Assembly (NCBI GenBank): GCA_032717465.1 | Contig: CM064657.1 | Span: forward strand, 19,750,232-19,814,231 | Length of the DNA: 64,000 nt | Direction of reading: 5' to 3' | Origin: Coenobita brevimanus | Taxonomy: Eukaryota > Arthropoda > Malacostraca > Decapoda > Coenobitidae | Shown here: positions 26,401-39,477 of the stretch, piece after piece | Layout of the letters: the number at the start of each line of letters is the position of its first letter | Numbering within the stretch: position 1 is the first letter of the stretch | Program-made: the position numbers and the translations under genes | Notes under the pieces: model-generated | Told to the model about the DNA's origin: nothing | Database searches by the model: none | The model's input: the letters and a program-made list of their open reading frames with translations, nothing else

Positions 26401-27099
26401 TAGGAAGAGAAGGTGAGGTTTAGAGGAAGAGATGTGGTGTTTAACAGAGTGAAAGTTAGAGAAAAGGCCGAGAATGTTGCAGAAATGAAGAAGAAATGAG
26501 TCAGACAGTGGTTCCAGGCAGCTCGTTGAGTCGTCATCGGGAAAGGGATGGATGGCGGGGGCATTTATGCCCCCCCCCCCGAGGACTCCGAGGCTTTGTT
26601 ATTTGTTGCCATTTTTCTTCTCTAATTTTGAAAAGAAAGTGTAGTGTGTACTGTGCATGTAGTTTGGTGTTGACAGTTAGGGAAACTTGTACTGGAGAAC
26701 CTGCTGGCCTACTGTCTGTGTTACAGAAACACTGAAAAAGTTCAGCAAAGAGGGATGGTCAGAAACAAGTCCCGAGGGCTGATGAAATGGGAGCTCTATT
26801 TCTCCCTGTCATCAGGTTTCCATCCACCTTGGGAGTACTGCCCTGCTCGACTGGTGCTACAGTCTATTCCCCTAAATAAAATACAGTGAGTACTGATAAG
26901 AAGAGGAGGAAGTGGGAGGAAGGACTAGTCAACCCGTTCCCTGAGGCGATGGGATATGTGTGTCCATACGAGGTAGCTGACTTCATCATGATGTTGCCAA
27001 CATGGCCTGGACGCTGCTGCTCACAGCATGTTTGCAGCTCCGTTTTTGTGCTGTTTTCATGTTGTCAGTACTTGTTCCAGCACATGTATGGACGAGCCA
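23470..27099. mobile_element. Remnant of a TIR DNA transposon, mostly replaced by LINE F copy 2
   Basis: The left edge at 23470 (GGGCGCGTCCACATGTG) matches the reverse complement of the right edge ending near 27099 (GGCTCGTCCATACATGTG). Both continue to TTGACAACA or CTGACAACA. TTA flanks both sides. A 3-bp TTA duplication with GG-starting termini is the PIF/Harbinger pattern, but no transposase is visible, so the superfamily is a guess. Only about 110 bp (left) and 230 bp (right) of the element remain around LINE F. Confidence 0.45.
23581..26872 (-). mobile_element. LINE family F, near-complete copy 2
   Basis: Minus-strand LINE beginning with an 18-base poly-T (its A tail) and ending with the F leader module. 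Coding pieces on the minus strand: a frame at 25428-24880 carries linker and the first RT motifs (KAYGPDGVPPVVLKN, NYRPIALTSCVSKVFESI). A frame at 24740-24555 carries a shifted central RT with SGVPQGSVLSPT. The endonuclease near 25870-25846 keeps the GSSDHNLIA motif that copy 1 has lost. There are multiple frameshifts. Confidence 0.87.
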
Positions 27100-27315
27100 T
27101 TAGGCACACATTTTCGTTTTTGTTAACTTGTGTTTTTCCTTTATAGTATAATATGCTCTCATGCAGGTAGTTTCGAGCATGATTTTAGCCCCTCTTTTAT
27201 TTTTTAAGTTTTATGTACTGTATATACGCCATCGGGCGTAATAAATTAATCAAATCAAATCAGTTACCGGTAAACATACACAAATACATATAAATACACA
27301 TGGACAAATATATAC

Positions 27316-27916
<601 letters not shown>

Positions 27917-27924
27917 CATAATCA

Positions 27925-28315
27925 GCAGCAGCAGCCGTTTGAGTATCCACTGCAGGACCGGCCTACCCTACCGAAATGGGGACGATACAGCCAATGCATC
28001 TCTACCAAGTGGCTTAGGCTGTCTGGTAGAGATTGTATGTAGGGTGAGAAGTGCTTGTAAGTGTAATTGTAGTGTTGGAGTGGCTTTGGATGTGTGTGTG
28101 TAGTCGGTGAACCAAGTGTAATCGGCCCGCTCATGCTGACTGGGTGGAAGCATACTTTATAGTATGCGACACTGGTTCAACCACAGCACCCCTTGTGTCT
28201 GCCAATCCAGTACGTGGCCAGAAGAACACTCCCAGAGTTTATTACCCTGGCGGGGTGCGAACCCTCTTTCTTCACTGTAAGAAAACACACACTTTACCAC
28301 TGCATCCTATAGGCT
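27925..28315 (-). mobile_element. tRNA-like SINE T, copy 2
   Basis: On the minus strand from 28315 there is GATGCAGTGGTAAAG (A-box-like). A 5-bp anticodon-type stem TTTTC/GAAGA around a 7-base loop follows, then GAGGGTTCGCACCCCGC, a clear B box. The remaining 300 bases match copy 1. This is a tRNA-derived SINE architecture with an unrelated body. Confidence 0.72.

Positions 28316-28369
<54 letters not shown>
28316..28369. repeat. (AT)n microsatellite
   Basis: AT array between SINE T copy 2 and the LINE A tail. Confidence 0.96.
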
Positions 28370-28371
<2 letters not shown>

Positions 28372-28379
28372 TTTTTTAT

Positions 28380-29868
<1,489 letters not shown>

Positions 29869-29920
<52 letters not shown>

Positions 29921-29990
29921 TAGATAGATAGATAGATAGATAGAGGGAGAGAGATAGATAGATATAGATAGATAGATAGATTGATTGATT
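29869..29990. repeat. (AT)n then (GATA)n microsatellite
   Basis: An AT array followed by GATA and GATT runs, the same kind of tail sequence that ends LINE A and B copies. Confidence 0.95.
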
Positions 29991-30399
29991 GATTCGTAGG
30001 ATGATTTTGAGGCAGTTTTCTTATCATAATCTTTCTAACCGTCAGTAGGGGTTCTGCCAGGGATGCTTCACTAATGATCTTAAGATCCTTTCAGACTCTT
30101 GTTTGTCCTCCATCGTGATTTCTGTGGAAGCTTTGCTGTTGCTCTAGAGATGTGCAATGATTTGATCAAAGTCTGGCATAATATTACAATAATCTGAACA
30201 ATATGGTTGGGGTGTACGACGGTAAATAGGCCAGACTGTTGGTGATGAAGAACAATAAAACAGGACAATATGATTGGAGAGAGAGAGAGAGAGAGAGAGG
30301 TGGGGTTGTACAATTACATACAAGTACTATACAACTAGGTATATATTGTACTGAGATACGGGGCAGAGGAGGTGATCAATTACTCGCACCATGTAGACC
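29991..30399. other. Unassigned stretch with short (GA)n
   Basis: Contains a GA run at 30276-30299. Nothing else recognised. Confidence 0.4.
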
Positions 30400-30660
30400 A
30401 GCCTTCCGCTGACTCTTCAATTAGTGACGGGGGAAATCGTTTCCTCTTATGTTTGAAGCCATGTCCTGTACTGGGTGGTAACTCCAAATATGGAAACTTC
30501 TTGATCTAGTGGGTTAAGACACCGAGAGAGGATGGTGTCCATAAAAGTTTTTGAGTTGTACTTTTTTTTTTTTTTTAGATAATTTGTGTTCAGGTAATAA
30601 TACTCAGGAGCTAGTAAGATGGTCACCTTTGCCTTAAACGTCGAGAGTGAATAACTATTC
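30400..30660 (+). mobile_element. Degraded relative of SINE S1
   Basis: Shares with S1 the order TTAGTGACG, TTTCCT, ACTGGGTGGTAACT and a TCTAGTGGGTTAAGACACC A-box region, but is much diverged and carries a T-run. Best read as an old S1 relic. Confidence 0.4.
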
Positions 30661-30730
30661 CCAGGCCCCTACGCTGCTGATGGTTCAAAAAAGAATGAAT
30701 GATAGAAGAAAAGGCATTTAGCTTTTTTAT

Positions 30731-30925
30731 AAGCAACGTTGGGTCTGGTTAGTACTTGGATGGGTGACCGCCTGGGAACACCAGATGCTGTTGGCATAAC
30801 GTTCTCCCTACGTGTCAAGTGGGGTTGGTGGAGGATTAGTGCCCTTCCCTGTAAAACAATTAACTCTAAGCCGTTGGCCACCCCGTTTGGGATACATGGC
30901 GTCTGGCAATGAATGAATGAATGAT
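30731..30925 (+). mobile_element. 5S rRNA-derived SINE, 5'-truncated copy
   Basis: Starts inside the 5S head at AAGCAACGTTGGGT, equivalent to about base 53 of the full copy at 12079. It keeps TTAGTACTTGGATGGGTGACC through GTTGGCA and the same roughly 70-base body. It ends with the LINE B-like terminus and AATG repeats. The head matches canonical 5S at one site where the 12079 copy differs (GGGTGACC against GGATGACC). It is an independent insertion of the same family. Confidence 0.87.
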
Positions 30926-31155
30926 GAATTAATATACTGCTGTTGTGTATTTACGTACTGTATAACTAGTTACAATTAGGTATTTTATAATACAAAATTG
31001 TAAATACTTTTAACTATATCTTCCGTTGTATGAAAGGGTACGATTTAATTATACAAATTTTTATTTACATGTGTAGGTTACCGTAAATTCTACTGGATAT
31101 TGTAAGTTCTCCACTTCTCTATACTTCTTTCCTTTTCCACATTATTGTCTCTGTA
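30926..31155. other. Unassigned AT-rich stretch
   Basis: Nothing recognised. Confidence 0.4.

Positions 31156-31159
<4 letters not shown>

Positions 31160-31230
<71 letters not shown>
31160..31230. repeat. (CT)n microsatellite
   Basis: About 70 bases of CT dinucleotide. Confidence 0.97.
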
Positions 31231-31231
<1 letters not shown>

Positions 31232-31329
31232 GCTAACCTTTATTTCTCTGTCTCTCACTTTCAGAACAAGCTTTGGAGGCCCTTGTCACGAAAACAGAAA
31301 GACACCCGGCTCTGAATCGAAGATACAGC

Positions 31330-31570
31330 GATACCAGAGACCATAGTCTGTGACAACGCCCCCAACAGCAACAGGACCACAGAATATGACTATCAGTGTG
31401 ACAACATGACGAACTGAGACAGCACAGATGGTGACAAAACCATAAACTGTGACACCACAGACTGTGTCAGCACCACTGACTGCCATTACAGAATGTGACA
31501 ACACCACAGACTGCGACAATACAGACCCATGACAATACAAAGATTGTGATAACATCACAGACTGTGTGAC
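31330..31570. repeat. Degenerate short tandem repeat
   Basis: A loosely repeated phrase of about 18-24 bases resembling TGTGACAACACCACAGAC occurs roughly ten times. The irregular spacing indicates an old minisatellite. Confidence 0.6.
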
Positions 31571-31764
31571 ACCAAGTAAGAGAAAAATGAGGCGTTATGT
31601 GGAAACTATATCCCTAAGAAGTATTTGTTCCGAAGTTTCCTATGACACCCAGGATAAAGCTCTTGGTGTTGGTGGTTCATGAGAGTTTGCCTTGCGATTC
31701 TTCGTGATTAACAGAGCCAAAGAGTCCATTGTAATGTTTGGTAGGAGTGACCGTGGTTGTTATG

Positions 31765-32050
31765 TTATGGTGAATAGGTGAGTCCACTGTAATGTGAGGT
31801 AGGAGCGACTACTGTTGTTATGAGGTTGTGGTGAATATGTGAGTCTATTGTAAGGTGTGATAAGAATGACTTCTTGTTTTGAGGTTGTGGTGAATATGTG
31901 AGTCCAATGGAGTGTGTGGTAGGAGATACTGTTGTTGTTACGAGGTTGTGGCGCATCTGTGAACCCATGGTAAGATGTTGGGAATGACTGTTGGTCCTAT
32001 GAAGTTGTGGTGAATATGTGAATCCACAGTAAGGAATGCTATGAGCGACC
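31765..32050. repeat. Minisatellite, about 60-bp unit, five copies
   Basis: Each unit starts near GTGAATATGTGAGTCCA and ends near GAGGTTGTG. Starts lie near 31770, 31831, 31890, 31951 and 32009. Copies differ at about a quarter of positions, so the array is not young. Confidence 0.8.
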
Positions 32051-32488
32051 ATTGTTGATGGGATGACCCGCCCCCTTTTTTTTTATCTGTCCCCTTTATA
32101 TATTTTATTAGATATCTGAGTATATTCCATTAAACATGTATAGCCGCGGAGAGTTAAGAAAAAAAAACGCACACGATATAGGCTTCTGTTCCTTGGTACA
32201 ATACATTGCCATTAATTTCCCAATGAATATAAAGTCCATTCTCTCTAAATATACCAACTTCGCCATTATTCTCTATCCACTCCACTGTGTTATGCCTTCG
32301 CTGTAGATTCGGACCTTTTCCACGGAGGGAGAGTGGTGGACAGAAATAACATTTTCCCATTCTGGCGAAGCAAGAACGAAGGAAGAGATGTCTGAAGTGA
32401 GTGTCGTACATGTATAAGTGAAGTGCTACAGCGGTTACGTATGCATGATGTACATGTAAAAGTGAGGTGCTATAGTGGTTATGTATGC

Positions 32489-32490
<2 letters not shown>
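32051..32490. other. Unassigned stretch
   Basis: Poly-T near 32075. A near-duplicate pair around 32395-32490 (GAAGTGCTACAG/GAGGTGCTATAG followed by CGGTTA/TGGTTA and GTATGCATGA) is about 63 bp apart. No gene recognised. Confidence 0.4.

Positions 32491-32536
<46 letters not shown>
32491..32536. repeat. (GA)n microsatellite
   Basis: About 46 bases of GA dinucleotide. Confidence 0.97.
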
Positions 32537-32538
<2 letters not shown>

Positions 32539-32756
32539 TCACCACTGAATCTTATTACTAAGCTTGTATATTTGTGTGTGATTCCTATTATCCCCAATTC
32601 CTAATAGACGTATTTTACATTTCGTTCGAGCTACTTCTGCGCGAATTTATTGAACTCAAGAGAGACTGTTCGATAACGAGTGGTCATAGAGGGCCTTTAC
32701 TGCACCCTTCACTATCAGTAATTCTCGTAGGCTGAATAATGAGATTTGTTTGCAAT

Positions 32757-32935
32757 AAGTATACAGGTAGTATGAAAATATAGTCCTGAGTGTATTAGAC
32801 GTAAGTATACCACGAAAATATCGTCCTGAGTTTAAAGGAAGTATGTATATCATGAATATATCGTCCTGAGTTTGATAGAAATAAGTGTATCATGAAAATA
32901 TCATCCTGAGTTTGAAGAAATTAAGTTCTAAGCAT
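32757..32935. repeat. Minisatellite, about 40-46-bp unit, four copies
   Basis: Each unit contains ATGAAAATAT.(A/G)TCCTGAGT followed by an A/G-rich spacer and an AAGT.TA start. It is a degenerate tandem array. Confidence 0.75.
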
Positions 32936-33194
32936 AAGGGTTTAGGTTTCCTGACACCTCTTCCTTATTGGTTAATTTTTGATATGGCTGGCTAACATCC
33001 GTTTATCGATCATTTATGCAGAGCATGATGATAATAGAATGATTTAACTAACACAGAAGAGGATGGCAGAGTGTAACAAGCAAAATAAATCGCTTGGGCA
33101 AGGGGTGTTAGGGAGCTTCCTCAACCGACGAGAATACAGGGCTTTTTGTGCATTGTCCCTTACATTTTTAAAACTCCAAATACTAAATAACTGT
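32936..33194. other. Unassigned stretch
   Basis: Nothing recognised. Confidence 0.4.
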
Positions 33195-33290
33195 GTGTGT
33201 TTGGATGAGTAAATTGGGAGTGTGTCGTCCTGTCTCGGCTGCCTCCCTTTGGGGGAAGCAGCCAAGGTATATAGGTAGATAGAAAAATAC
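33195..33290 (+). mobile_element. LINE family A, extreme 3' end only (copy 3)
   Basis: About 90 bases matching 828-915, from the GTCGTCCTGTCTCGGCTGCC block through GGGGGAAGCAGCC to a short TAGATAG tail. It is a severely 5'-truncated insertion. Confidence 0.85.
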
Positions 33291-33498
33291 TCCACCACCA
33301 GACAATTTTACTAAGCTATTTTATTCAACCCAGGTGGTGAGGGACTCAAACCCCTTCAATTATAAATGTCTCTGCAATAGGGAAAAAAAATCAGTGAGGA
33401 TATGTGAGTAAAATTAGACACGTCCATGTACTGATGGGATTAATGATTAAATACAATCTTACTCCATTTATTATTTTAAGTGTTAAGTGTTATATCAT

Positions 33499-36400
33499 CT
33501 TTTTTTTTATGCAGGGAAGAAGGAACCAAAGGCCAGCAGCCAGCAAACCGTTCCTTCCAAAGAAAAAAAAATACAAAAGAGAGCATAATTGAAGATCCGT
33601 TCACTTCGAGGTGCATGAACACACTGCGTTTGAAAGACTGGAGATCATAGGAAGCAGGAAATACAGACAGAGGGAGACAGTTCCAGAGTTAACTTGATGC
33701 ATAAATGAAGGACTGGGGGTAACGGTTAACTCTTACATTAGGGAGCTGGACAGAAAAGGGATGAGAGTTTGTTGCTAGCCGGGTGCTACGCGCCAGTCGA
33801 AGAAGTGGAGGGAAGCAAGCAGACACTTCAGAGGAGCAGTGACCATTGAAGTAGCGATGGGAAAGAGATAAAGATGCAACAGTGCGGCAAAGAGACAGAG
33901 GTTGAAGGGAGCCAGTAAGAGATGGAGAGTTAATGAGACGAAAAGCCTTTGACTCCACCCTATTCAGAAGAGCTGTATGTGGGGAGTCTCCACATACATG
34001 AGAGTTGTATTCTAAACAGGGGCGAATAAAACCCGTGTATAGAGTCAACAACTGTGCAGGGGTAAAGAAGGTACGGAGTCGGCTTAGCACACCTAATCTC
34101 TCGGAAGCAGATTTTACAAGAAATGCAATATGATTTTTCCAAAGTAAGTTCCAAGTGAATGAAACCCCAAGCGTGTTCAAGGATGATGCAGGATTGAGCC
34201 CGATATTATTAAACATTAGTGGTTACTCCTGTGGAAGATTTTGTTGGGTTGATAGGTGTAAAAACTGAGTCTTTGAGCCATTAAAAAAAAAAAAAACATT
34301 ATTTTTACCCTAGTCAGAGATACGGGCCAAGTCAGACATTAGGTGTGTCATAGCCTCATCCCTTGTTTGTTGAGGTAACTGCTGAGATGGATGTTGCAGG
34401 AACTGAATGGAAAGGTGAAGAGTGGAATCATCAGCGTACGAGTGGATAGGGTTAGATGTACAACTTGGTAGGTCATTGATGAAAAAAAGGAAGAGAGTTG
34501 GTGAGAGGACAAAGCCCTGAGGAATAGCATTCTTGATAGATCTAGAAGAATGATGGCCATCTACAACAGCGGCTATAGAACGACCAGAAAGAAAGCTAGA
34601 GATGACGGCACAGGCGGAAGCATAGAAACCGTAAGAGGGCAGTTTGGAAATTAAAGATTTATGCCAGACTCGATCGAAAGCCTTTGAGATATCAAGTGCA
34701 ATGGCAAAGCTTTCGTCAAAGTCCCGAAAGGAGGACGACCAGGAATCTGAAAGGTAGGTGAGAAGATCTTCAGTGGAGCATCTCTGACTGAACCCATACT
34801 GATGATCAGAAAGTTGTGACAGGAAAGAAGCTTAAAGATTTATCTGATAATAGACTCGAAAACTTTTGAGACACAGGATGTTAAAGCAATTGGACGATAG
34901 TTAGAGGGTTGAGAATGGTCACCTTTCTTTGGGACTGACTGAATGAGAGCAAACATCCAGCAAGAAGGAAAGGTACAGGTTGACAAACACGAAAGATTTT
35001 CCTCTGGCAGGGTGCAAGTAAAGAAGCACAGTTCTTGAGGCCAGTGATGGAAGAAAATACATCAGCTGAAGAAATTTTAATGTCAGCCATGAAAACGTCA
35101 GAGGGGGGAAGTGATGGAGGAACAGCACTGGATTTGTCTGAGGTGGAGTTGGAGGCGAAAGTCTGAGCGAAGAGATCTGCTTTATCAGTAAAAGAAATAG
35201 CTACAGAGCCATCAGAGTAGAAAAGAAGAAGGGAGGATGATGAGGTAAAGCTGATAGAAAGGCTTTTGGCAAGGTGCCAGGAGCGGGAAGAATTCGAATT
35301 GGAGAGTTGAGAGCATTTAGTTCAGATGAAAGTATTTTAGCAGAGCAAAAAACAGACTTAGCATTATTCAGTGCAGAAACATAAAAAAAGATGTTATTCA
35401 GCGGTGGGTTCGCTCTGGTATCTTTTGTAGGCCCCCTCCTTGTTGTGGACAGTATTAGAACAAATGTGATTAAACCAAGGCTTTCTTGTATTGGTCAAAG
35501 GATATGAGAAGGGAATGTATGCCTCCAATGCTCAAGAGAATAACCACCGTAATGCGTAAGGCACATTCAGATGGCTCCCTGTCATGTAAGCAATAATCAT
35601 TCCAGGGAAAATCAAAGAAGTACTGACTGAGGGCCTCTCAGTCCGCAGCTCCAAAGTACCACAGTCGACGTTTCTTTGGAGGGTCCACAGGCCATACCAG
35701 AGCGATAGGACAGGTTAAGGTAATAAGGTTGTGATTGGAGGAGCCCAACGGAGAGGAAAGATTAAGAGTGTAAGCAAAAGGATTTGTTGTAAGGAAGAAG
35801 TGAGGTATGTTGAAGCTATCTCCAAGGCCATCAGGGTTATGGATAGGATGCTGTACAAGCTGCTCTAGGTCATTAAAGATAGAAAAGGTGTAGGCTTGTT
35901 CACTACTATCCATTTCATGGACCGTGTATCATGGTTTTTCTCAAATATCTTTCAAACTAATCAATTGATCGGTATGATACTTTGACACAGTGTACATGAC
36001 ACCTCCCGCTAATTTTTGGTAATATACGGCATTGCCAAGTGGTGTTACTGAAGGCGTTTACTCTTGACGTTTAAAGGCAAAGTTGCATGAGTCGCCAGAC
36101 TAATCAACACAATCGAACGTCTGCTACCCCCCATCGCCTTCCTCTCCCTCCCTACCTCCCTCCCTCTCCCCCTTCTCCCTTCCCCCTCCTCATTTCCCCC
36201 CTCCCCCTCCTCACTTCCCCCCTCAACCCTCATTCCTGCTGGCCTTCCCGTGGCCTCCCCCCCTCTGTCCACTCTATCATGTTATAATGATTAGTATCGG
36301 GTATCATAAATACAGTATGTTGTTGTTTGTAGAGTCTGTGTTCATTTAATCATTGTTATTGTATGTCCTGAAGTTATATAAACGGGAGTTGACTAAAGAG

Positions 36401-37460
36401 CGTATGACCGTCACCTTATTCACCCAATATAATGTGCCTACTATCACGATCTCTTAATTCCTTTACCCCCCATATCGACGTGTTTACTACGAGCAGGTAA
36501 GATAAGGTATCCAAAATTTAATCACAGTCAGTAGGTATACTACAAGTGCTGCAGCCGCCAGACAACCCCGCACCTGACACCCTCGTTGGGAAAACTTAAC
36601 CAATAGCCTATTATGGTCGTTAGGTCAGACCACGCTATATCCTTTTCATTAAGAACTTTCCAGTTATCTGCTACTACTGAATAATATAATGGTAAACGGT
36701 ATTTTATTGCATATTGTATGTTACATACAGGTATTGGGGGGAATGCTGAGAGAAAGAGAGAAAGTGAAACAGTGAGACAGAGGGAGGGAGGGAGAGAGGG
36801 AGGGAGAGGAAGGAGATGGGGGGTAGCGGACGTTCGTTTGTGTAGATTAGCCCTGCAGGGCTCACGCGACTTTGCCTTTAAACGTCAAGAGTAAACGCCT
36901 TCACTAACACCACTTGGGAATGCCGTATATTACCAAAAATTAGCGGGAGGTGTCATGTACACTGTGTCAAAGTATCATACCGATCAATTGATTAGTTTGA
37001 AAGATATTTGAGAAAAACCATGATACACGGTCCATGAAATGGATAGTAGGTGGATCAGTGAAAGGAGAGGAGAGCCAAAGGTGGTGGTGAACATTGAAAT
37101 CTCCTAGAATGGAGATTTCAGAGAAAGGAGAAATGGATAGAATGAGCTCCATTGTAGAAGATAGTCGAAGAATTTTTCATAGTCGGTAGAATTAGGGGAC
37201 AAGTAAACAGAGCAGATATATATAGTCAGAGAACGACAGGAAAGCCAAAGCCAGAGAGTAAAGAATTCAGAAGTATCAAGTTCATGAACACGAGAGCAAG
37301 ATAAGTCTTTGCATACATGTACACAACAGCCACCTTTGGCTTTGAAATGAGTATAGAGAAAGTAGGAGGATGCAGAAAGGGGTTTTTACTATCAGTTGCC
37401 TCTGACAGTTGAGTTTCAGTTAAGAAGAGAGGGTGAGGTTTAGAGGAGAATAATCTGGGG
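33499..37460 (-). mobile_element. LINE family F, copy 3, interrupted by a TIR element
   Basis: Minus-strand LINE F with poly-T at about 33501 and a truncated 5' end near 37460. A clean 175-codon frame (34216-33689) covers the thumb and C-terminal domain (LYTGFIRPCLEYNSHV, ALLNRVESKAFRLINSPSLTG). The central RT (about 34800-34300) and endonuclease (GSSNHNLITL near 35735) are broken by stops. The 1141-bp element at 35906-37046 splits it within the endonuclease. Copies 1 and 2 show the uninterrupted sequence across that site. Confidence 0.88.
35906..37046. mobile_element. Long-TIR nonautonomous DNA transposon with TA target duplication
   Basis: The first roughly 180 bases (CTATCCATTTCATGGACC...) and the last roughly 180 are near-perfect inverted repeats. 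Weaker symmetry continues to about 240 bp, through polypyrimidine (36130-36250) and polypurine (36777-36822) tracts. TA occurs at 35904-35905 and 37047-37048, and LINE F copies 1 and 2 give the empty site. No transposase is present. TA duplication is typical of the Tc1/mariner superfamily, but the termini do not identify a subfamily. Confidence 0.85.
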
Positions 37461-37598
37461 TTCACTTGAATAAATTATTAAACTATTATCTGGACTGACT
37501 CCCAGACTTTCTCTCCTCTTTACAAACTCATCTGGTGTTAGCCTGAACAAATGATAAGATTATGGTAAAAACACACACTGTTGCTTGCTTTTACTTAA

Positions 37599-37860
37599 CC
37601 CGCCCCATCCCGACCACTTTTCCACCACTGACTCCCCCCAATCCCGACCATTTTAGGAAATTTTTTTTTTGGCTCAAACCTTCGCTTTTGGTGAGAAACA
37701 TCGAAAATTCATAGAGAAATCGCTCACCTGAGGTTTAAAATACTCATTACAGGTAGGAGTACCTCCTTACCTTACTGGGTTTTCTATCAGGCTGGCACCA
37801 AAGAAAACGAGTTCTATGGGAGGATAACTATTTCACACCACTCATAAACGGTATTTATTT
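37599..37860 (-). mobile_element. End fragment of a second piggyBac-type element
   Basis: After TTAA at 37595-37598, the sequence CCCGCCCCATCCCGACC and the next roughly 130 bases align with the reverse complement of the right end of the piggyBac element at 56810-56943. Shared parts include TCCCCCCAATCCCGA, the poly-T run and GAGAAAC. I find no matching partner end downstream, so it is truncated or its other end is too decayed to see. Confidence 0.6.
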
Positions 37861-38452
37861 ATTTACTTGGTACGAATTTATATGTAGTACAAGAGTATAT
37901 TGGTTTTCAAGCAGTAATATAGGCATTATAAGCATTGTTTCACTCACTAATACCTGACCTTTTTTTGCCACATTACCTGATCATCATTTCTAACGCAGGT
38001 TAAATGGTGCGAATTTTTTAAATTTTATTTTTGCTACCTTCAAACTATTTCTCTCAGTAACTTTTTGTGATGAATTCCGAGACACACCCTTCTCAACCTC
38101 ATCAGTACCATCACAACTGTATGTTTTTTTTTTTTTTTTTTTTATGACTAACGAAATGCTGTTTTGTTTTATTCTTATATTTTAGACGATTGCTTCATTA
38201 AAATTTAATCATACACAGTGACTTTTTTTTCACTGTGATCATCCCAGACGATGTTTCCAGTACATTAACTCTATCCATTCATTTTTTTGTGTATTTCATG
38301 CTGCTGAAGACTGGGTAGACAGCTACGAGTATTATTATTACTACTATTTCTACTTTTTGCAAATTTGCAAATGCAGAACAACATAAAACTATGTGAAATG
38401 CAGGGCAGTATTATTTAACTAACTATGAACAATGTGTTACAGACCAAATGAT
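37861..38452. other. Unassigned AT-rich stretch
   Basis: Several T-runs and no recognised element or gene. Confidence 0.4.
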
Positions 38453-39087
38453 AGTTATGTCTCCATCCCACACTGCCACAGGCTTTAACAGCTGTAGTAC
38501 AGTATAGGAAGGACATTGCCAAGAGAGTCGTCCTTCCAGGAAGCAGCCTTTCAGTGCAACAACACAGTTCAGCACAGGCATTGAATGTAAACAAGCTTCT
38601 CATGCTCACTGGCTTTACTTTCCAGATAATTACACTTAATGCTTGCCAACTTCACTTCACTGTTTCCACAAGTACCAGAGTTATACAATCTGCACTGGCA
38701 CTGAACTAACACTGCACTAAACTCAAACTGAACTAACTCCTCTAGTCCCTTCCCAACCTTTTATAGGCTTCCTGTATATTAGAATAATCTACTACATTCT
38801 AGAAGCAACAGATGCCAACTCGGAGACATCAAAAATTTCCAGAGTTTTCTCATACTGCATACCATTGGAAATTATTTAGCATGCAAACTGAGATAAAACT
38901 GCATAATTTAACGATCACAAAAAAAACATTATAGAGAAAAAGAGAACTAAAATTAATGTATGACTTTACAAATTACCTCTGCTCACAAATAGCAGGCAAA
39001 CTGGCAACTCTGACACGTAGTGGTAAAGTTCGAGAACCATCGGGAATACTCCAACATTACCTAACTAGAAAATCCCTCTTCTTAACA
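38453..39087 (-). repeat. 3' LTR of outer gypsy element
   Basis: About 635 bp matching 52536-52726 plus 56948-57394. On the minus strand it starts TGTTAAGAAG, and the base before it closes a purine run (GGGAGGGGGAAG, minus strand 39101-39088) that is a good polypurine tract. It still contains the intact TTAA (38636-38639) into which piggyBac inserted in the other LTR. Confidence 0.85.
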
Positions 39088-39477
39088 CTTCCCCCTCCCT
39101 AGTCCTTTGTCATCCTGACAAGACTACACAAATTACACAATGTATACAAACAATACCCTTAATCCAAACTATAGTTTTAATTATTCACAAAATAATCCTT
39201 CAACTTATCAAGTCTTCTCCTATACCACTTCCTATGACGTCCCTGCTCCTCAACACAGTCCACTCTTCCTGCAGTGTCTTGGTCCTCTTCCTGACACATT
39301 TCTTCTCTTGGGAAACTGTCACCATCCTCTTGTACTTCAGGTCCTTGGTCCTCCTCAACATTCTAGACTGCAGAAGAGCACGATTCCTCGAAGACATCCC
39401 AGCAGTACTGTCCCGGCCCATGGTACTGCCACAGACAAATCACATGTACCAACTTTGGTCTCCCCGAATTCGGTATA

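Noticed and set aside
31330..32050. A CRISPR-like array
   Set aside because: Units are degenerate and contiguous, with no unique spacers, and the context is eukaryotic.
38448..38452. A target duplication for the outer gypsy (ATGAT against AGATT at 57395)
   Set aside because: The two flanks do not match, so I make no claim.
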